A stretch of 64,000 nucleotides of DNA. Source: Portulaca oleracea (lineage: Eukaryota; Streptophyta; Magnoliopsida; Caryophyllales; Portulacaceae). The notes under the pieces are model-generated. The model saw only the letters and a list, made by a program, of their open reading frames with translations, did not search any database and was not told where the DNA came from. The number at the start of each line of letters is the position of its first letter. The stretch's first letter is position 1. Location: assembly GCA_029582165.1 (NCBI GenBank), contig CM055892.1, positions 5,242,754-5,306,753 on the forward strand, written 5' to 3'. Positions 31,320 through 43,560 of this stretch are shown here, one piece after another. Position numbers and translations under genes: made by a program.

Positions 31320-32534
31320 GTTGCTTAGTCATAAACAATGCTTGTACTAGCACTCCTTCCCCAAATTCTCACCAATTCATATCATTTAAGCACAAAATCA
31401 CATAATTAACATAACCAATACTTATAATCAGTCCCAAAATTCAATATTCCTTCAACAAACTCACATGCACAAAGATAGAATCATCATCCACCATAAATCT
31501 ATCAAGAACTCTTCAAGAACACCCAAAATTTACATGCATTCAACCCAAAACTTAAACCCTAATTAACCTAACTTAACCACAACATAAATTCATGCTTAGA
31601 AATCATAAAGGAGATGAAAAACATCAAGAAAACACAAATTAGAAATGAAATTTCAGATTAGAACATAAAGATTAGAGTTAGGGTTTGAGAATTGTACCAC
31701 TTGGAGAAGAAATTGAAGGAGAAAAACAAGAGGGGAGATGGAAGGGAGCACGGCCACCGCCTGGTGGTCGCCGGCGTGGCCGCCGGCCGCCGGAAATTGG
31801 CCGGAGCAGAGGGGGGCGTGGCTGGCTGGAGAAGAGGGAGGAAGAGAGGAGTGAAGAGTGTGGTGTTATTGAGACAAAAGTCTGAAAATGAAAAGCAAGA
31901 ATAAACTCCCTAGTATATATGTAAGAAAAACTTATCTTAAATAATTAACTCTCTAGATGGGAATTTAACTTAGACAATTAGTAATATAAACTAGCTAGGT
32001 AAAATAATTGGTATTGACTAAATAAAATTAATGAACATAAACTTGGTAAAATAATTTAGTATATGATTAAATAAGATTACTTGGAAATAAATTAGGTAAA
32101 ATTAACTAGTATTAAACCACATAAAATAAATTGGTAGGATAACACTAATAAAATAAATTGGGCGATAAAATATGTTTAAGAAGGTTGGGTAACATAAATC
32201 GTAATTGAAACGGAAATTAAAATTAATATAACCTTCTTCGGTTACAAACGTAAAATTGAGAACGATAAAATAAATTGTATAACTTATCGTAAAAGTATTC
32301 ATAAACTCGTAATAATATTTATAACTTTAAATCCGAGGTAACATAAAATCAACCCGTTTAACCATCGCCTTGCTCGAGACCTGTCACACATAAATAAATA
32401 AATAATAGAAATAATAACCGTAACAACCATAAAAATAATATTCATGTAAAAGTAGAAAAATTTTATTAGCGTATTTTAGCTAATTACCGTAATTAAGGTT
32501 TTAATTAGTACGGGTTTAGGCGGGGTCGTTACAG
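31320..32534 (+). repeat. LTR fragment ending GGCGGGGTCGTTACA
   Basis: The right boundary is sharp: GGGTCGTTACA at 32534, after which copia coding sequence resumes. The segment has the same layout as the solo LTR at 6889-8657: a GC-rich block (31735-31850, CCGCCGGCCGCCGG) in an AT-rich body and a similar terminal phrase. The left boundary is not defined and no TGTAACG start was found, so this is a 5'-truncated LTR that replaced the 3' part of copia C1. Confidence 0.6.
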
Positions 32535-33544
32535 CCTTTCTCCAAAGTACCCTTCACATAGCGAAGGATCCACTTCACTCCTTCCCAATGCTCCTTTCCT
32601 GGATTCTGCGTATATCTACTCACCACACTAACTGCGTGGGACAGGTCAGGTCTAGTACACGCCATAGCATACATCAAACTACAAACTTCACTAGCATAGG
32701 GAATATTAGACATCCTCCTTACCTCCAAATCAGATTTAGGACAGTTCTCACCAAACAACTTGAAGTGTGCAGCTAAAGGAGTTGAAACTGCTTTATAGTT
32801 TCTCATGTTGAATCTGTCCAACACCTTCTCCAGATATTTCTTCTGAGACAGGAACAACTTCCCTGCCTTTCTATCCCTTTGGATCTCCATACCCAAAATC
32901 TTCTTCGCCGCTCCGAGGTCTTTCATCTCAAACTCTTGGTTGAGTTGAGATTTCAGCTTCTTTATTAATGACATGTCCCTGGAGGCAATCAACATGTCAT
33001 CCACATACAATAATAAATAAATGAAAGACCTTTCTTCAAATTGCCTGTAGTACACACAATTATCATAGTGACTTCTTGTGTACCCTTGCCGTACCATAAA
33101 GGTATCAAACCTTTTGTACCACTGCCTGGGTGCCTGTTTAAGTCCATACAAGGACTTCCTTAATCTGCATACCTGTTCCTGTTTACCAGGAACGATGAAA
33201 CCCTCTGGCTTCCTCATATATATTTCCTCCTCCAACTCGCCATGGAGGAAAGCTGTCTTGACATCAAGTTGCTCCAACTCCAAATCAAATAGAGCAACAA
33301 AGGCAAGCAAGGTGCGGATCGACGTATGCCTCACGACTTGCGAGAATACTTCGTTGTAGTCGATTCCTTCTTTCTGGTTGCAACCCCTTACCACTAATCT
33401 GGCCTTCCACCTTGCACTTTCTACACAACGGATACCTTCCTTTCTCTTGTACACCCACTGCGCAGTAAGAGCTCGTCGCCCTTTAGGCAACACACATAGC
33501 TCCCATGTATGATTTTTCTGCAGACTCTCCATCTCCTCTTGCAT
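32516..33544 (-). pseudogene. Copia C1 reverse transcriptase, 3'-truncated
   Basis: An open frame of 342 codons encodes the copia reverse transcriptase: KARLVVRGCNQKEGIDYNEVF, QLDVKTAFLHGELEEEIYM, SLYGLKQAPRQWYKRFD and the catalytic YVDDMLIASR near 33010-32985. It continues through KDLGAAKKILGMEI and ACTRPDLSHAVSVVSRY. It is cut at about 32535, where the LTR fragment starts, so RNase H is absent. The reading frame is otherwise undamaged over 330 codons. Confidence 0.92.
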
Positions 33545-33958
33545 AGCTCCTATCCAGTTTGAGGCATTCGGACAAGAGATGGCCTACTGATAGGTAGAAG
33601 GTTCAACACCTTCAGAAGTCTCCTCTGCAACACTCAGCGCATAAGCAATCATAGCATCATCTTCTTCAGTATATCGCGTTGGTCTCCTGATCTCCCTTCT
33701 GGGACGATCTCTAGCAATGCATGGCTGTTCCTCCACCTGAGAAACATTCGTCTCAATCTCAGGCTCATCAACCTGAGTTGGTTTAGGAGCATCAGTAGTT
33801 TGCTCCTGATTGCAGGTTCAAGCAGCTCCACCTTTAGCGTGCTCCACCTCAAACACCATTCTTCCTGCATCCTTCTCCTAATTTCCTGCATCATCAGAAG
33901 TACCGGTAGATTCCATTCCAGATAACATAGCAGTTTCTTTAAAGGTTACATCTCTAGA

Positions 33959-34834
33959 CTAAATAACTTTCATCAAATCAGGACACCACATTCTATATCC
34001 CTTAGACTCAGACCCGTAACCTAGAAATATGCATTTCACATCCCTGGGAGAATGCTTCCCATCATTCACATTGACATATATAGGATATCCAAAAATTCTC
34101 AAATTAGAATAATTAACTGGATTACCTGTCCATACTTCCTCTGGAATCTGGTATTCGATAGAGGCATGAGGTGATCTGTTCAGTAGGTAGCAGGAAGTAG
34201 ATATCACCTCTGCCCAGAACGATTTGTTCTTCCAAAGCCCTGCATTCGAGACCATGCAGCGGGCTTTCTCCAGGAGTGTCCTGTTGATTCTCTCGGCTAC
34301 CCCGTTTTGCTGAGGCTTACCCACCAAGGTTCGATGCCTCGCAATCCCATGCTCCTCGCAGAATTCAGTAAATTCAGAATCAACAAACTCCAACCCATTG
34401 TCAGTCCTAAGTTTCTTGATTTTCCTGCCTGTCTCGTTCTCCACCAAAGCTTTGAACTTCTTGAAATATGAGAATGTCTCATTCTTGTGCCGCAGGAAAT
34501 AAACCCAAGTCTTCCTCGAGAAGTCATCCACGAATGTTAACATGTAGCGCTTGCCACCCAGTGATGGAACTTTAGTAGGACCCCACAAATCTGAATGAAT
34601 ATAATCAAGGATCCCTGCTGTTGTATGTTTAGCCCTTGAAAAGCTAACCCTCTTCTGTTTCCCGTAGACACAGTGATCGCAAAACTCCAACTTGCCGATC
34701 TTTGCGCCTTCAAGGTATCCCTTCTTGCTCAACATTGACATTCTCTTCTCGCCCATGTGGCCTAGTCTCATGTACCACAGTTTTGTGCTGTCGGACTCAT
34801 CAAGATTTAGGACTTCCGCTGCAGATCTTGTCAC
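33959..34834 (-). pseudogene. Copia C1 integrase
   Basis: A 291-codon frame with the pre-integrase HHCC finger (HMGEKRMSMLSKKGYL...CDHCVYGK) and the integrase core: HSDLWGP, FVDDFSRKTWVYF, LRTDNGLEF and HGIARHRTLVGKPQQNG, followed by AERINRTLLEKARCM with the catalytic Glu. The D, D and E are all present. It ends at 33959 with a stop where related C2 sequence continues open. The downstream linker (33894-33545) holds further broken frames. Confidence 0.9.
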
Positions 34835-35007
34835 TGTAGACCCCTACAGGATGTATAGACTGCCCTTCCTGATTCCCTTCATAAGAACCATGGAAGCCCT
34901 GCACACTTTCAAAACACCATCTTCTCCTTTGTACCTGCACCCGTTAGCTTCAAGAGTACTCAAAGAAATTAAATTTCGAGTCATGTTAGGGATATGACGA
35001 ACCTCCT

Positions 35008-35469
35008 TTAGAGTTCTAACGATGCCATCATGAGTCTTGATTTTGATGTCAAGGACATCGCAACTTGCAGCCGTGTGCTACCCATGACTACGACCCCGGT
35101 GTCAACACTCTCATAAGACTCGAACCAGTCCTTATGAGGATACATATGATAGGTGCACCCCGTGTCAAGAAGCCACTCATCTCTAACTATCCTACTCGTT
35201 GTGGTAGCCAAGGCATCATCCATAACTACAAACCCATCACCATCTGACTCGGACTCTACGCAGTTTGAGGTACCAGGTTTGGTGTGATTATCCTTACTCT
35301 CCTGCTTCTGGTCTCTCTGTTTTGCCCAACAGTCTCTCTCTATATGCCCCATCTTACTACAGTAGTTAGACTTCTTATTCTTGTGAGGATTCCTAGACTT
35401 TGAACGTTGTTTAGACCTCCCTCTACACCTGTTTCCCTTAAGTTCAGTATTTCTTCCCCTTACAACCAT
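35008..35469 (-). pseudogene. Copia C1 Gag zinc knuckle and protease
   Basis: Basic stretch then a knuckle reading SNYCSKMGHIERDCWAK, in which the first Cys of CX2CX4HX4C is replaced by Ser. The aspartic protease motif DEWLLDTGCTYHMYPHKDW follows, with catalytic DTG intact. The downstream protease frame is broken near 35060 (ASLEL end). A short frame separation from Gag exists at about 35460. Confidence 0.85.
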
Positions 35470-36112
35470 ATCATCACCACCCTGGTCATCACCATCGGTA
35501 TCAAGTTTCTCCTTAGACAGTAAACTAGCCTTACTTCATTAAGGTTAAGGTCACCACGATTCCTATACAACATGATTTCCTTCAATCGATTATGTGATGC
35601 AGGTAGGGATAGAATTAAATGAAAAGCCTTATCCTCATCAGTGTGCTTTATATCCATTGATTCCAATTCAGTAATAATAGAATCAAATTCACTAAGATGT
35701 GCCTGAATGGAAGTACCTTGGGGCATCTTCAGCCTGTAGAATTTCTCCTTCATTCGGTACTTGGTTGCACGACTCTTCGACATGTACAGCTCTTCCAGTT
35801 TGGTCCAGAGCACCCGAGGTTTCTCGATATGCATCACCTCTCTCTGAATGTGCTCCACCAAGCACAGCTGAATCCTTGCCAGAGTCTTATCTTCAAGCTT
35901 CTTCCACTCCCTTGGAGTCAGATTCCCCTTGATATCCTTCTGGAGTTGTTTGAATTCATCATCGCTCATTGTCACATCAGTCTTCAGTCGGGATACTCAA
36001 TCACATCCCATAACCCGTGATGAATCAGGACCGCCTTGATCTGCAGTCTCCACATAGTAAAACTCCTCGTTCCATCAAATTTTGGAATATCGCACTTCAT
36101 AATTGAAGTCAT
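35460..36112 (-). pseudogene. Copia C1 Gag
   Basis: Expected start ATG at 36112 (MTSIMKCDIPKFDGT); a frameshift before 35975 breaks it. The open part (35975-35460, 171 codons) is the copia Gag polypeptide: KNLTPREW, EHIQREVMHIEKPRVLWTKL, YRLKMPQGTSIQAHL and LPASHNRLKEIMLY. Frame changes again where it meets the zinc knuckle ORF. Confidence 0.85.
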
Positions 36113-36121
36113 CTCCACCTT

Positions 36122-36133
36122 GCTCCGATACTA
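36122..36133 (-). other. Primer-binding site of copia C1, mutated
   Basis: The minus strand reads TAGTATCGGAGC, two mismatches to the canonical TGGTATCAGAGC; C2 keeps TGGTATCGGAGC at 40871-40882. Confidence 0.75.
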
Positions 36134-36135
36134 GT

Positions 36136-36709
36136 TGTTAGAGAAAAGTGAGTAGCAAGGTAACAGCGGAAGCGAATAAGAGAATAAAAAACGAGATGAC
36201 GGATATTACGACAAAATTTAGGAACGAAAAATAAGCGATAAAATCAAACACTAGAATTACGTGGGAAACTGAAGAACTCGGAGAAAAACCCACACACAGC
36301 GACATCAAGAAAATAATCCATTATGTGAAAGGAGGAGTACAACCTGATCACTATCACAGGGTGTGATGCGATCCACAAAGGAGATTACAATAACAATCTC
36401 TCAACACTCAACTCACAATCTCTCAGGATACACTGGGGAAAATATTGGTGAGACCCCTTTCTCTCTCAATATTTTCTCTCTCTCTAGCTCTCTGAGTTTA
36501 CCGATGTATTTTTGGTGGAGAATTATGCACCCTATTTATAGGGAGAACTCCCTATAACCTAACTTGACTCCCACTCCAAATAGATTTAGAATCTAATACA
36601 AGTAGGAAACCCAACACAATAAGGAAACCTAAATAATATCCTAATACAATTAGGAAACAAATAAGTGTGAGATCAAGAGATTTGGTGATTTTAGGATACT
36701 TTCCTAACA
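36136..36709 (-). repeat. Shared central LTR of copia C1/C2 (574 bp)
   Basis: On the minus strand begins TGTTAGGAAAGTATCC and ends TTTTCTCTAACA. Nearly collinear with 40885-41457 (573 bp), few substitutions. A TATA-like TATTTATAGGG (reversed CCCTATAAATA) is at 36533-36543. Just outside, the reversed AAGGTGGAGTT is the probable polypurine tract of C2. Confidence 0.9.
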
Positions 36710-36810
36710 AACTCCACCTTGGACTAAAATCAACGAATCATCGGTCCAGATATATTTCTTGACTGTCGCCATCAACAAGCAACTCCGCAGGGCGTGGCCC
36801 GGCAGGGCTC

Positions 36811-38514
36811 TCACATGCTTAGAACACCAACTAAGTCCAAACAATGTTCGAACTTAGCTATAGATAGAGGCTTGGTTAACATGTCTGCAGGATTATCAGA
36901 AGTATGAACCTTCTTCACCACGATCTCTCCTGCAGCAACTGTATCTCTGATGAAGTGATACCTGACGCTTATATGCTTGGTCTTCGAATGATAACTGTCA
37001 TTCTTTGTCAGATGTATAGCACTTTGTCTGTCTGAATAAACCACAGTCTCGCCCTGTGGTACTCCAAGCTCCATGACCAATCCCCTCAACCAGATGGCCT
37101 CCTTCACTCCTTCCGGTACAGCAATATATTCAGCCTCTGTAGTAGACAGGGCTGCTATAGATTGAAGTGAACCTTTTCAAGATATTGCTCCTCTACACAT
37201 GACGAACACATACCTTGAAATTGAGCATCTCCTATCCAGAACTCCACCATAATCAGCATCAACATAACCTGCAACATCACACGTTGCAGCACTACCTCTA
37301 TCATACAGGATGCCCTTCTCCAAAGTACCCTTCACTCATTCCCAATGCTCCTTCCCTGGATTCTGCATATATCTACTCACCATACTAACTGCGTGGGACA
37401 GGTCAGGTCTAGTACACGCCATAACATACATCAAACTACCAAATGCACTAGCATAGGGAATATTAGACATCCTCCTTACCTCCAAATCAGATTTAGGACA
37501 GTTCTCACTAGACAACTTGAAGTGTGCAGCTAAAGGAGTTGAAACTGCTTTACAGTTTCTCATGTTGAATCTGTCCAACACCTTCTCCGGATATTTCTTC
37601 TGAGACAGGAACAGATTCCTTGCCTTTCTATCCCTTTGGATCTCCATACCCAAAATCTTCTTCGCCGCTCCGAGGTCTTTCATCTCAAACTCTTGGTTGA
37701 GTTGAGATTTCAGCTTCTTTATTAGTGACATGTCCCTAGAGGCAATCAACATGTCATCCACATATAATAATAATAATAAATAAATGAAAGACCTTTCTTC
37801 AAATTGCCTGTAGTACACACAATTATCAAAGTGACTTCTTATGTACCCTTGCCGTACCATAAAGGTATCAAACCTTTTGTACCACTGCCTGGGTACCTGT
37901 TTAAGCCCATACAAGGACTTCCTTAATCTGCATACCTGTTCCTGTTTACCAAGAACGATGAAACCCTCTGGCTGCCTCATATATATTTCCTCCTCCAACT
38001 CGCCATGGAGGAAAGCTGTCTTGACATCAAGTTGCTCCAACTCCAAATCAAATAGAGCAACAAAGGCAAGCAAGGTGCGGATCGACGTATGCCTCACGAC
38101 TGGCGAGAATACTTCGTTGTAGTCGATTCCTTCTTTCTGGTTGCAACCCCTTACTACTAATCTAGCCTTCTACCTTGCACTTTCTACACCAGGGATACCT
38201 TCCTTTCTCTTGTACACCCACTTCGCAGTAAGAGCTCGTCGCCCTTGAGGCAACTCACATAGCTCCCATGTATGATTTTTCTGCAGACTCTCCATCTCCT
38301 CTTGCATAGCTCCTATCCAGTTTAAGGCATTCGGACAAGAGATGGCCTCCCGATAGGTAGAAGGTTCAACACCTTCAGGAGTCTCCTCTACAACACTCAG
38401 CGCATAAGTAATCATAGCATCATCTTCTTCAGTATATCGCGCTGGTCTCCGGATCTCCCTTCTGGGACGATCTTTAGCAACGCATGGTTGTTCCTCCACC
38501 TGAGGATCATTCAT
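36811..38514 (-). pseudogene. Copia C2 reverse transcriptase and RNase H, broken
   Basis: Three collinear frames. 38514-38170 is the connection domain and reverse transcriptase N-terminus (MQEEMESLQKNHTWELCELP). 38097-37336 is the core with QLDVKTAFLHGELEEEIYM and YVDDMLIASR; a run of ATA repeats (37762-37785) has added two Leu codons before YVDD (FIYLLLLLYVDD versus FIYLLLYVDD in C1). 37107-36811 is the RNase H end ([42 protein letters not shown]). Stops lie between the blocks. Confidence 0.9.
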
Positions 38515-38624
38515 CTCAATCTCAGGCTTATCAACATGAGTTGGTTCAAGAGCATCAGTAGTTTGCTACTGATTGCAGATTCCAGCAGCTCCACCTCGAA
38601 TACCATTCTTCCTGCATCCTTCTC

Positions 38625-39684
38625 CTAATTTCCTGCATCATCAGAAGTACGGGTAGATTCCATTCCAGATAACATAGCAGTTTCATTAAAGGTTACATCT
38701 CTAGACTGAATAACTTTCATCAAATCAGGACACCACATTCTATATCCCTTAGACTCAGACCCGTAACCTAGAAATATGCATTTAACAGCCCTGGGAGACA
38801 GCTTCCCATCATTCACATGGAAATATACAGGACATCCAAAAATTCTCAAGTTAGAATAATTAACTGGATTACCTGTCCATACTTCCTCTGGAATCTAGTA
38901 TTCGATAGAGGCATGAGGTGATCTGTTCAGCAGGTAGCAGGCAGTAGATATCACCTCTGCCCAGAACGATTTGTTCTTCCAAAGCCCTGCATTCGAGACC
39001 ATGCAGCGGGCTTTCTCCAGGAGTGTCCTGTTGATTCTCTCGCTACCCGTTTCTTTGCTGAGGCTTACCCACCAAGGTTCGATGCCTCGCAATCCCATGC
39101 TCCTCGCAGAATTCAGTAAATTCAGAATCAACAAACTCCAACCCATTGTCAGTCCTAAGTTTCTTGATTTTCCTGCCTGTCTCGTTCTCCACCAAAGCTT
39201 TGAACTTCTTGAAATATGAGAATGTCTCATTCTTGTGCCACAGGAAATAAACCCAAGTCTTCCTCGAGAAGTTATCCACGAATGTCAACATGTAGCGCTT
39301 GCCACCCATTGATGGCAGTCTAGCAGGACCCCATAAATCTGAATGAATATAATCAAGGATCCCTGTTGTTGTACGTTTAGCCCTTGAAAAGCTAACCCTC
39401 TTCTGTTTCCCGTAGACACAGTGATCGCAAAACTCCAAGTTGCCGATCTTTGCGCCTTCAAGGTAGCCCTTCTTGCTCAACATTGACATTCTCTTCTCGC
39501 CCATGTGGCCTAGTCTCATGTGCAACAGTTTTGTGTTGTCGGACTCATCAAGATTTAGGATCGCTGAGATCACATCCTTTGTAGACCCTGCAGGATTTAT
39601 AGACTGCCCTTCCTGATTCCCTTCATAAGAAACATGGAACCCCTGCACACTTTCAAAACACCATCTTCTCCTTTGTACCTGCAA
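38625..39684 (-). pseudogene. Copia C2 integrase, frameshifted
   Basis: Open from 39684 with the HHCC finger (HMRLGHMGEKRMS...CDHCVYGK), HSDLWGPARLPS, LTFVDNFSRKTW and LRTDNGLEF. The frame shifts at about 39050, where C1 reads GKPQQNGVAERINRTL; here PQQRNG stops and the frame 39230-38895 takes over with RINRTLLEKARCM. The last part, 38849-38625, carries FGCPVYFHVNDGKLSPRAVK. One D is changed in FVDNFS relative to C1 FVDDFS, though the catalytic residues appear kept. Confidence 0.88.
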
Positions 39685-39749
39685 CCGTTAGCTTCAAGAG
39701 TACCCAAAGAAATTAAATTTTGAGTCATGTTAGAGATATGACGAACCTC

Positions 39750-40217
39750 CTAGAGAGTTCTAACGATGCCATCATGAGTCTTGATTTTGATGTTGCCGAT
39801 TCCTGCAACCTTGCAGGCTCTGTCGTTACCCATGACTACGACCCCAGTGTCAACACTCTCATAAGACTCGAACCAGTCCTTATGAGGACACATATGATAG
39901 GTGTACTCCGTGTCAAGAACCCACTCATCTCTAGCTATCCTACTCGATGTGGTAGCCAAGGCATCATCCGTAACTACAAACCCATCACCATCTGACTCGG
40001 ATTCTATGCAGTTTGAGGTACCAGGTTTGGTGTGATTATCCTTACTCTTCTGTTTCTGGCCTCCCTGTTTTACCCAACAGTCTCTCTTTATATGCCCCAT
40101 CTTACTACAGTAGTTACACTTCTTATTCTTGTGAGGATTCCTAGACTTTGAACGGTATTTAGACCTCCCTCTACACCTGTTTCCCTTAAGTTCAGTATTT
40201 CTACCCCTTACAACCAT
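39750..40217 (-). pseudogene. Copia C2 zinc knuckle and protease, active site altered
   Basis: CNYCSKMGHIKRDC is an intact CCHC knuckle. The protease motif reads DEWVLDTEYTYHMCPHKDW: the catalytic DTG has become DTE, which should abolish activity. C1 has the reverse state, a broken knuckle but DTG kept. The frame stays open through MGNDRACKVAGIGNIKIKTHDG to 39750. Confidence 0.88.
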
Positions 40218-40861
40218 ATCATCACCACCCTGGTCATCACCATCGGTATCAAGTTTCTCCTTAGACAGTAAACTAGCCTTACTTCATTAAGGTTAAGGTC
40301 ACCACGATTCCTATACAACATGATTTCCTTCAATCGATTATGTGATGCAGGTAGGGACAGAATTAAATGAAAAGCCTTATCCTCATCAGTGTGCTTTATA
40401 TCCATTGATTCCAATTCAGTAATAATAGAATCAAATTCACTAAGATGTGCCTGAATGGAAGTACCTTGGGGCATCTTCAGCCTGTAGAATTTCTCCTTCA
40501 TTCGGTACTTGGTTGCACGACTCTTCGACATGTACAGCTCTTCCAGTTTGGTCCAGAGCACCCGAGGTTTCTCGATATGCATCACCTCTCTCTGAATGTG
40601 CTCCGCCAAGCACAGCTGAATCCCTGCCAGAGTCTTATCTTCAAGCTTCTTCCACTCCCTTGGAGTCAAATTCCCCTTGATATCCTTCTGGAGTTGTTTG
40701 AATTCATCATCGCTCATTGTCGCATCAGTCTTCGTGTCGGGATACTCAATCACATCCCATAACCCGTCCTGAATCAGGACCGCCTTCATCTGCAGTCTCC
40801 ACATAGTAAAACTCCTCGTTCCATCAAATTTTGGAATATCGCACTTCATAATTGAAGCCAT
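40208..40861 (-). pseudogene. Copia C2 Gag, nearly intact
   Basis: Starts at ATG 40861 (MASIMKCDIPKFDGTRSFTM) about ten bases from the PBS; an upstream in-frame GTG is not a likely start. 217 codons of copia-type Gag polypeptide are open, ending with a shifted tail (VYCLRRNLIPMVMTRVVMIW) at 40208, overlapping the knuckle/protease ORF by ten bases. A single frameshift near 40280 therefore separates Gag from the rest. Confidence 0.88.
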
Positions 40862-40870
40862 CTCCACCTT

Positions 40871-40882
40871 GCTCCGATACCA
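40871..40882 (-). other. Primer-binding site of copia C2
   Basis: TGGTATCGGAGC on the minus strand, two bases inside the LTR end; one mismatch to initiator tRNA-Met complement. Confidence 0.85.
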
Positions 40883-40884
40883 CT

Positions 40885-41457
40885 TGTTAGAGAAAAGTGA
40901 GTATCAAGGTATCAGCGGAAGCGAATAATAGAATCGAAAACGAGATGACGGATATTACGACAAAATTTAGGAACGAAAAATAAGCGATAAAATCAAACAC
41001 CAGAATTACATGGAAACCGAAGAACTCGGAGAAAAACCCACGAACGGCGACAGCCAGAAAATAATCCACTATGAGAAAGGAGGAGTACAACCTGATCACT
41101 ATCACAGGGTGTGATGCGATCCACAAAGGAGATTACAATAACAATCTCTCAACACTCAACTCACAATCTCTCAGGATACACTGGGGAAAATATTGGTGAG
41201 ACCCCTTTCTCTCTCAATATTTTCTCTCTCTCTAGCTCTCTGTGTTTACCGATGTGTTTTTGGTGGAGAAACATGCACCCTATTTATAGGGAGAACTCCC
41301 TATAACCTAACTTGACTCCCACTCCAAATAAATTTAGAATCTAATACAATTAGGAAACCCAACACAATAAGGAAACCTAAATAATATCCTAATACAATTA
41401 GGAAACAAATAATTGTGAGATCAAGAGATTTTGTGATTTTAGGACACTTTCCTAACA
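40885..41457 (-). repeat. 5' LTR of copia C2 (573 bp)
   Basis: Minus strand TGTTAGGAAAGTGTCC to TTTTCTCTAACA. A TATA-like CCCTATAAATAGGG lies at about 41278-41292. A CTCTCTCTCAATATTTTCTC leader-like tract is downstream of it. Outside flank is AGAGA (41458-41462); the partner flank is lost with the truncated end of C1. Confidence 0.9.
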
Positions 41458-43176
41458 AGAGATTGTATCAATAACAAGCCTAACCTCTTCTATACTATTA
41501 ATGTATGTATGTAGACACTTACACGTATAGTATACACTAGCTTCTTCCTTCCAAGAACCAAATCCTAAAAACAGGGGATGTTTGTCAAAAAGAGAACTGC
41601 CTCATACCCCTTTCCTCCTTTCCAACAAGTTGACCTTTCCCAAGTCTCAATCCCACCATTATCAAAAGCTTACAATGGCTGACATCTTTACCAATAATAC
41701 AAACTTTCAGCCAGGAATATGGGACTTTTGATCCGATTGAAAACTTATAAATTGGGAAGCAAACCAAGACAATCAAACACACCCTCCTTCTTCTCGATCA
41801 GCAACCACCACCAATCACCACCATCGACCACCACCATCAACACCAGTCGCCGCGCAGAAAACCACCCACCACAACATCCAAAACCACCATGACCGCCCCA
41901 AAACTAAACCCAATCTGAAAATTACAATTAAAACAACCACTCACCCACCTCTCTCCGTCCAAATTCGACAACCACTACACCTCCACACCCACTGCAACCA
42001 CCACCCAAAATACACCTGTTACCACCCTGAAAAACCACCGGAAAACCACCAAAAAAAACCATCGAAAACCACCCACAAAACAACCCAAAAACATACCTGA
42101 CCGTTGCTTGCCGCCTATGTTTCGGTCGCCGACCGCCGCCATCTGCGAAGCCCGACACCGCCGGCCACCGTCGCCAAACTTCGACCTCCGACCACCGGCC
42201 GTCGACGCCTGAGCCGACCACCCCACTGCCCTTTCCTTTTTCCTCCATGTTGCTGTGCGTAGTGAGAAAGAGAAAGGGGGAAAAGTCCCACCCGTTTTTG
42301 TTCCAATCCAAGACTATTGAGACAAGATTTTTAATAATCTTATGGGCCTAATCCAACACCTTAGTCCAACTCATCCATTTGGGTAATTTCATAATTTTAT
42401 TTTATACTCTAAATCCTTTACTAATCTCCTTTCTCAACTAAATTAATTTCCCATCTTATTAAAATTCAGATTTTGTTACTTAATTTCACTGTCCAAAGTA
42501 CGGAGGAATTTACCAATTTTCGGGAAGAAAAAAGTATAATTCGATGAATATATCTTTTAAAATCAATTTAATTGATTTTGTTCAATTATGCAAGTACATA
42601 CATGCTCAATAACCATTTACTTAGTTTCATAATATATTTTTGTCATATTAAATTGTGGACCCTTATCAACACACCCGGTACCGGAGCCTGAGTTAGTAAC
42701 CGATTCAGATATGTGCATAGTTAAAGACAGGATTTTATGGTTGCTTTACAACATATCATATCATATAGATTGGCCTAAAAACCAATCGGGGGTTTCCACT
42801 CAGATAATAATAATGGAGCAATCAAATTTTCATAATATTTCGTCTCTCTCTCATTTTCAAAATAAAATGAATTTCAAACCGAGCTCGCCTAAATATTATT
42901 TTATTTTTACATTATAGTGTCGGATTATATTGAGTTCCATCTCACGTTTTATTTTTAAAATATGTTTTGTTTTAGGTACCAAGGGGAAGGGAAAAACGTC
43001 AGCTCCAAACTGAAATGTGTCGGCTAACAGATACTTAAGCTTATAAAAATCCACTAGAGTCGGCTCACTACTTTTGTCTACTTATTTCAATGTGATTATG
43101 TTTTACATTCTATGTTTTATGACTATTTTAAGTTATAGTTAAATTTTAATTTCCGTTGCATGTTATGTTGAACGTT

Positions 43177-43179
<3 letters not shown>

Positions 43180-43249
<70 letters not shown>
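43180..43249. repeat. (AT)n-(AC)n compound microsatellite
   Basis: About 26 AT units followed by about nine AC units. Confidence 0.97.
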
Positions 43250-43447
43250 TATATAAAGGTGTGTTTTATGTCAATGTGTTAATTACTAAGTAAGTTATAC
43301 ATACATGCCATAATATTGTTTCCTAAATTAAATTTTCAACGTTATATATACATATATATGTCTAAGTTTTTATTATCGTCATCTTTCTTCTCTATTAAAA
43401 GTTAATATTTTTGACATTTTTATTATTTTCATCACTTATTACCATTT

Positions 43448-43505
43448 CTATTATTATTATTTTTATTATTATTATTATTATTATTACTATTACTATTATT
43501 AATAT

Positions 43506-43560
<55 letters not shown>
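43448..43560. repeat. (ATT)n microsatellite
   Basis: About 110 bp of ATT repeats with a few C and T interruptions; the poly-Ile ORF over it is an artefact. Confidence 0.95.

Larger units (their letters stand above)
32535..41457 (-). mobile_element. Tandem Ty1/copia pair (C1 and C2) sharing a central LTR
   Basis: Minus-strand order: LTR (41457-40885), internal region C2, LTR (36709-36136), internal region C1, truncation at 32535. The middle LTR serves both as 3' LTR of C2 and 5' LTR of C1. C1 and C2 are closely similar throughout Gag, protease, integrase and reverse transcriptase. C1 has lost the end of its reverse transcriptase/RNase H and its own 3' LTR at the junction with the LTR fragment ending at 32534. 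The arrangement is that produced by unequal recombination between LTRs, or by template switching before integration. Confidence 0.88.

Noticed and set aside
31685..31904. Gly/Arg-rich ORFs around 31.7-31.9 kb
   Set aside because: Part of the GC-rich block of the LTR fragment ending at 32534.
41928..42311. 127-codon Gly/Val-rich minus-strand ORF
   Set aside because: Low-complexity translation of ACC/CCA-rich DNA in an LTR-like region; also open in overlapping frames.
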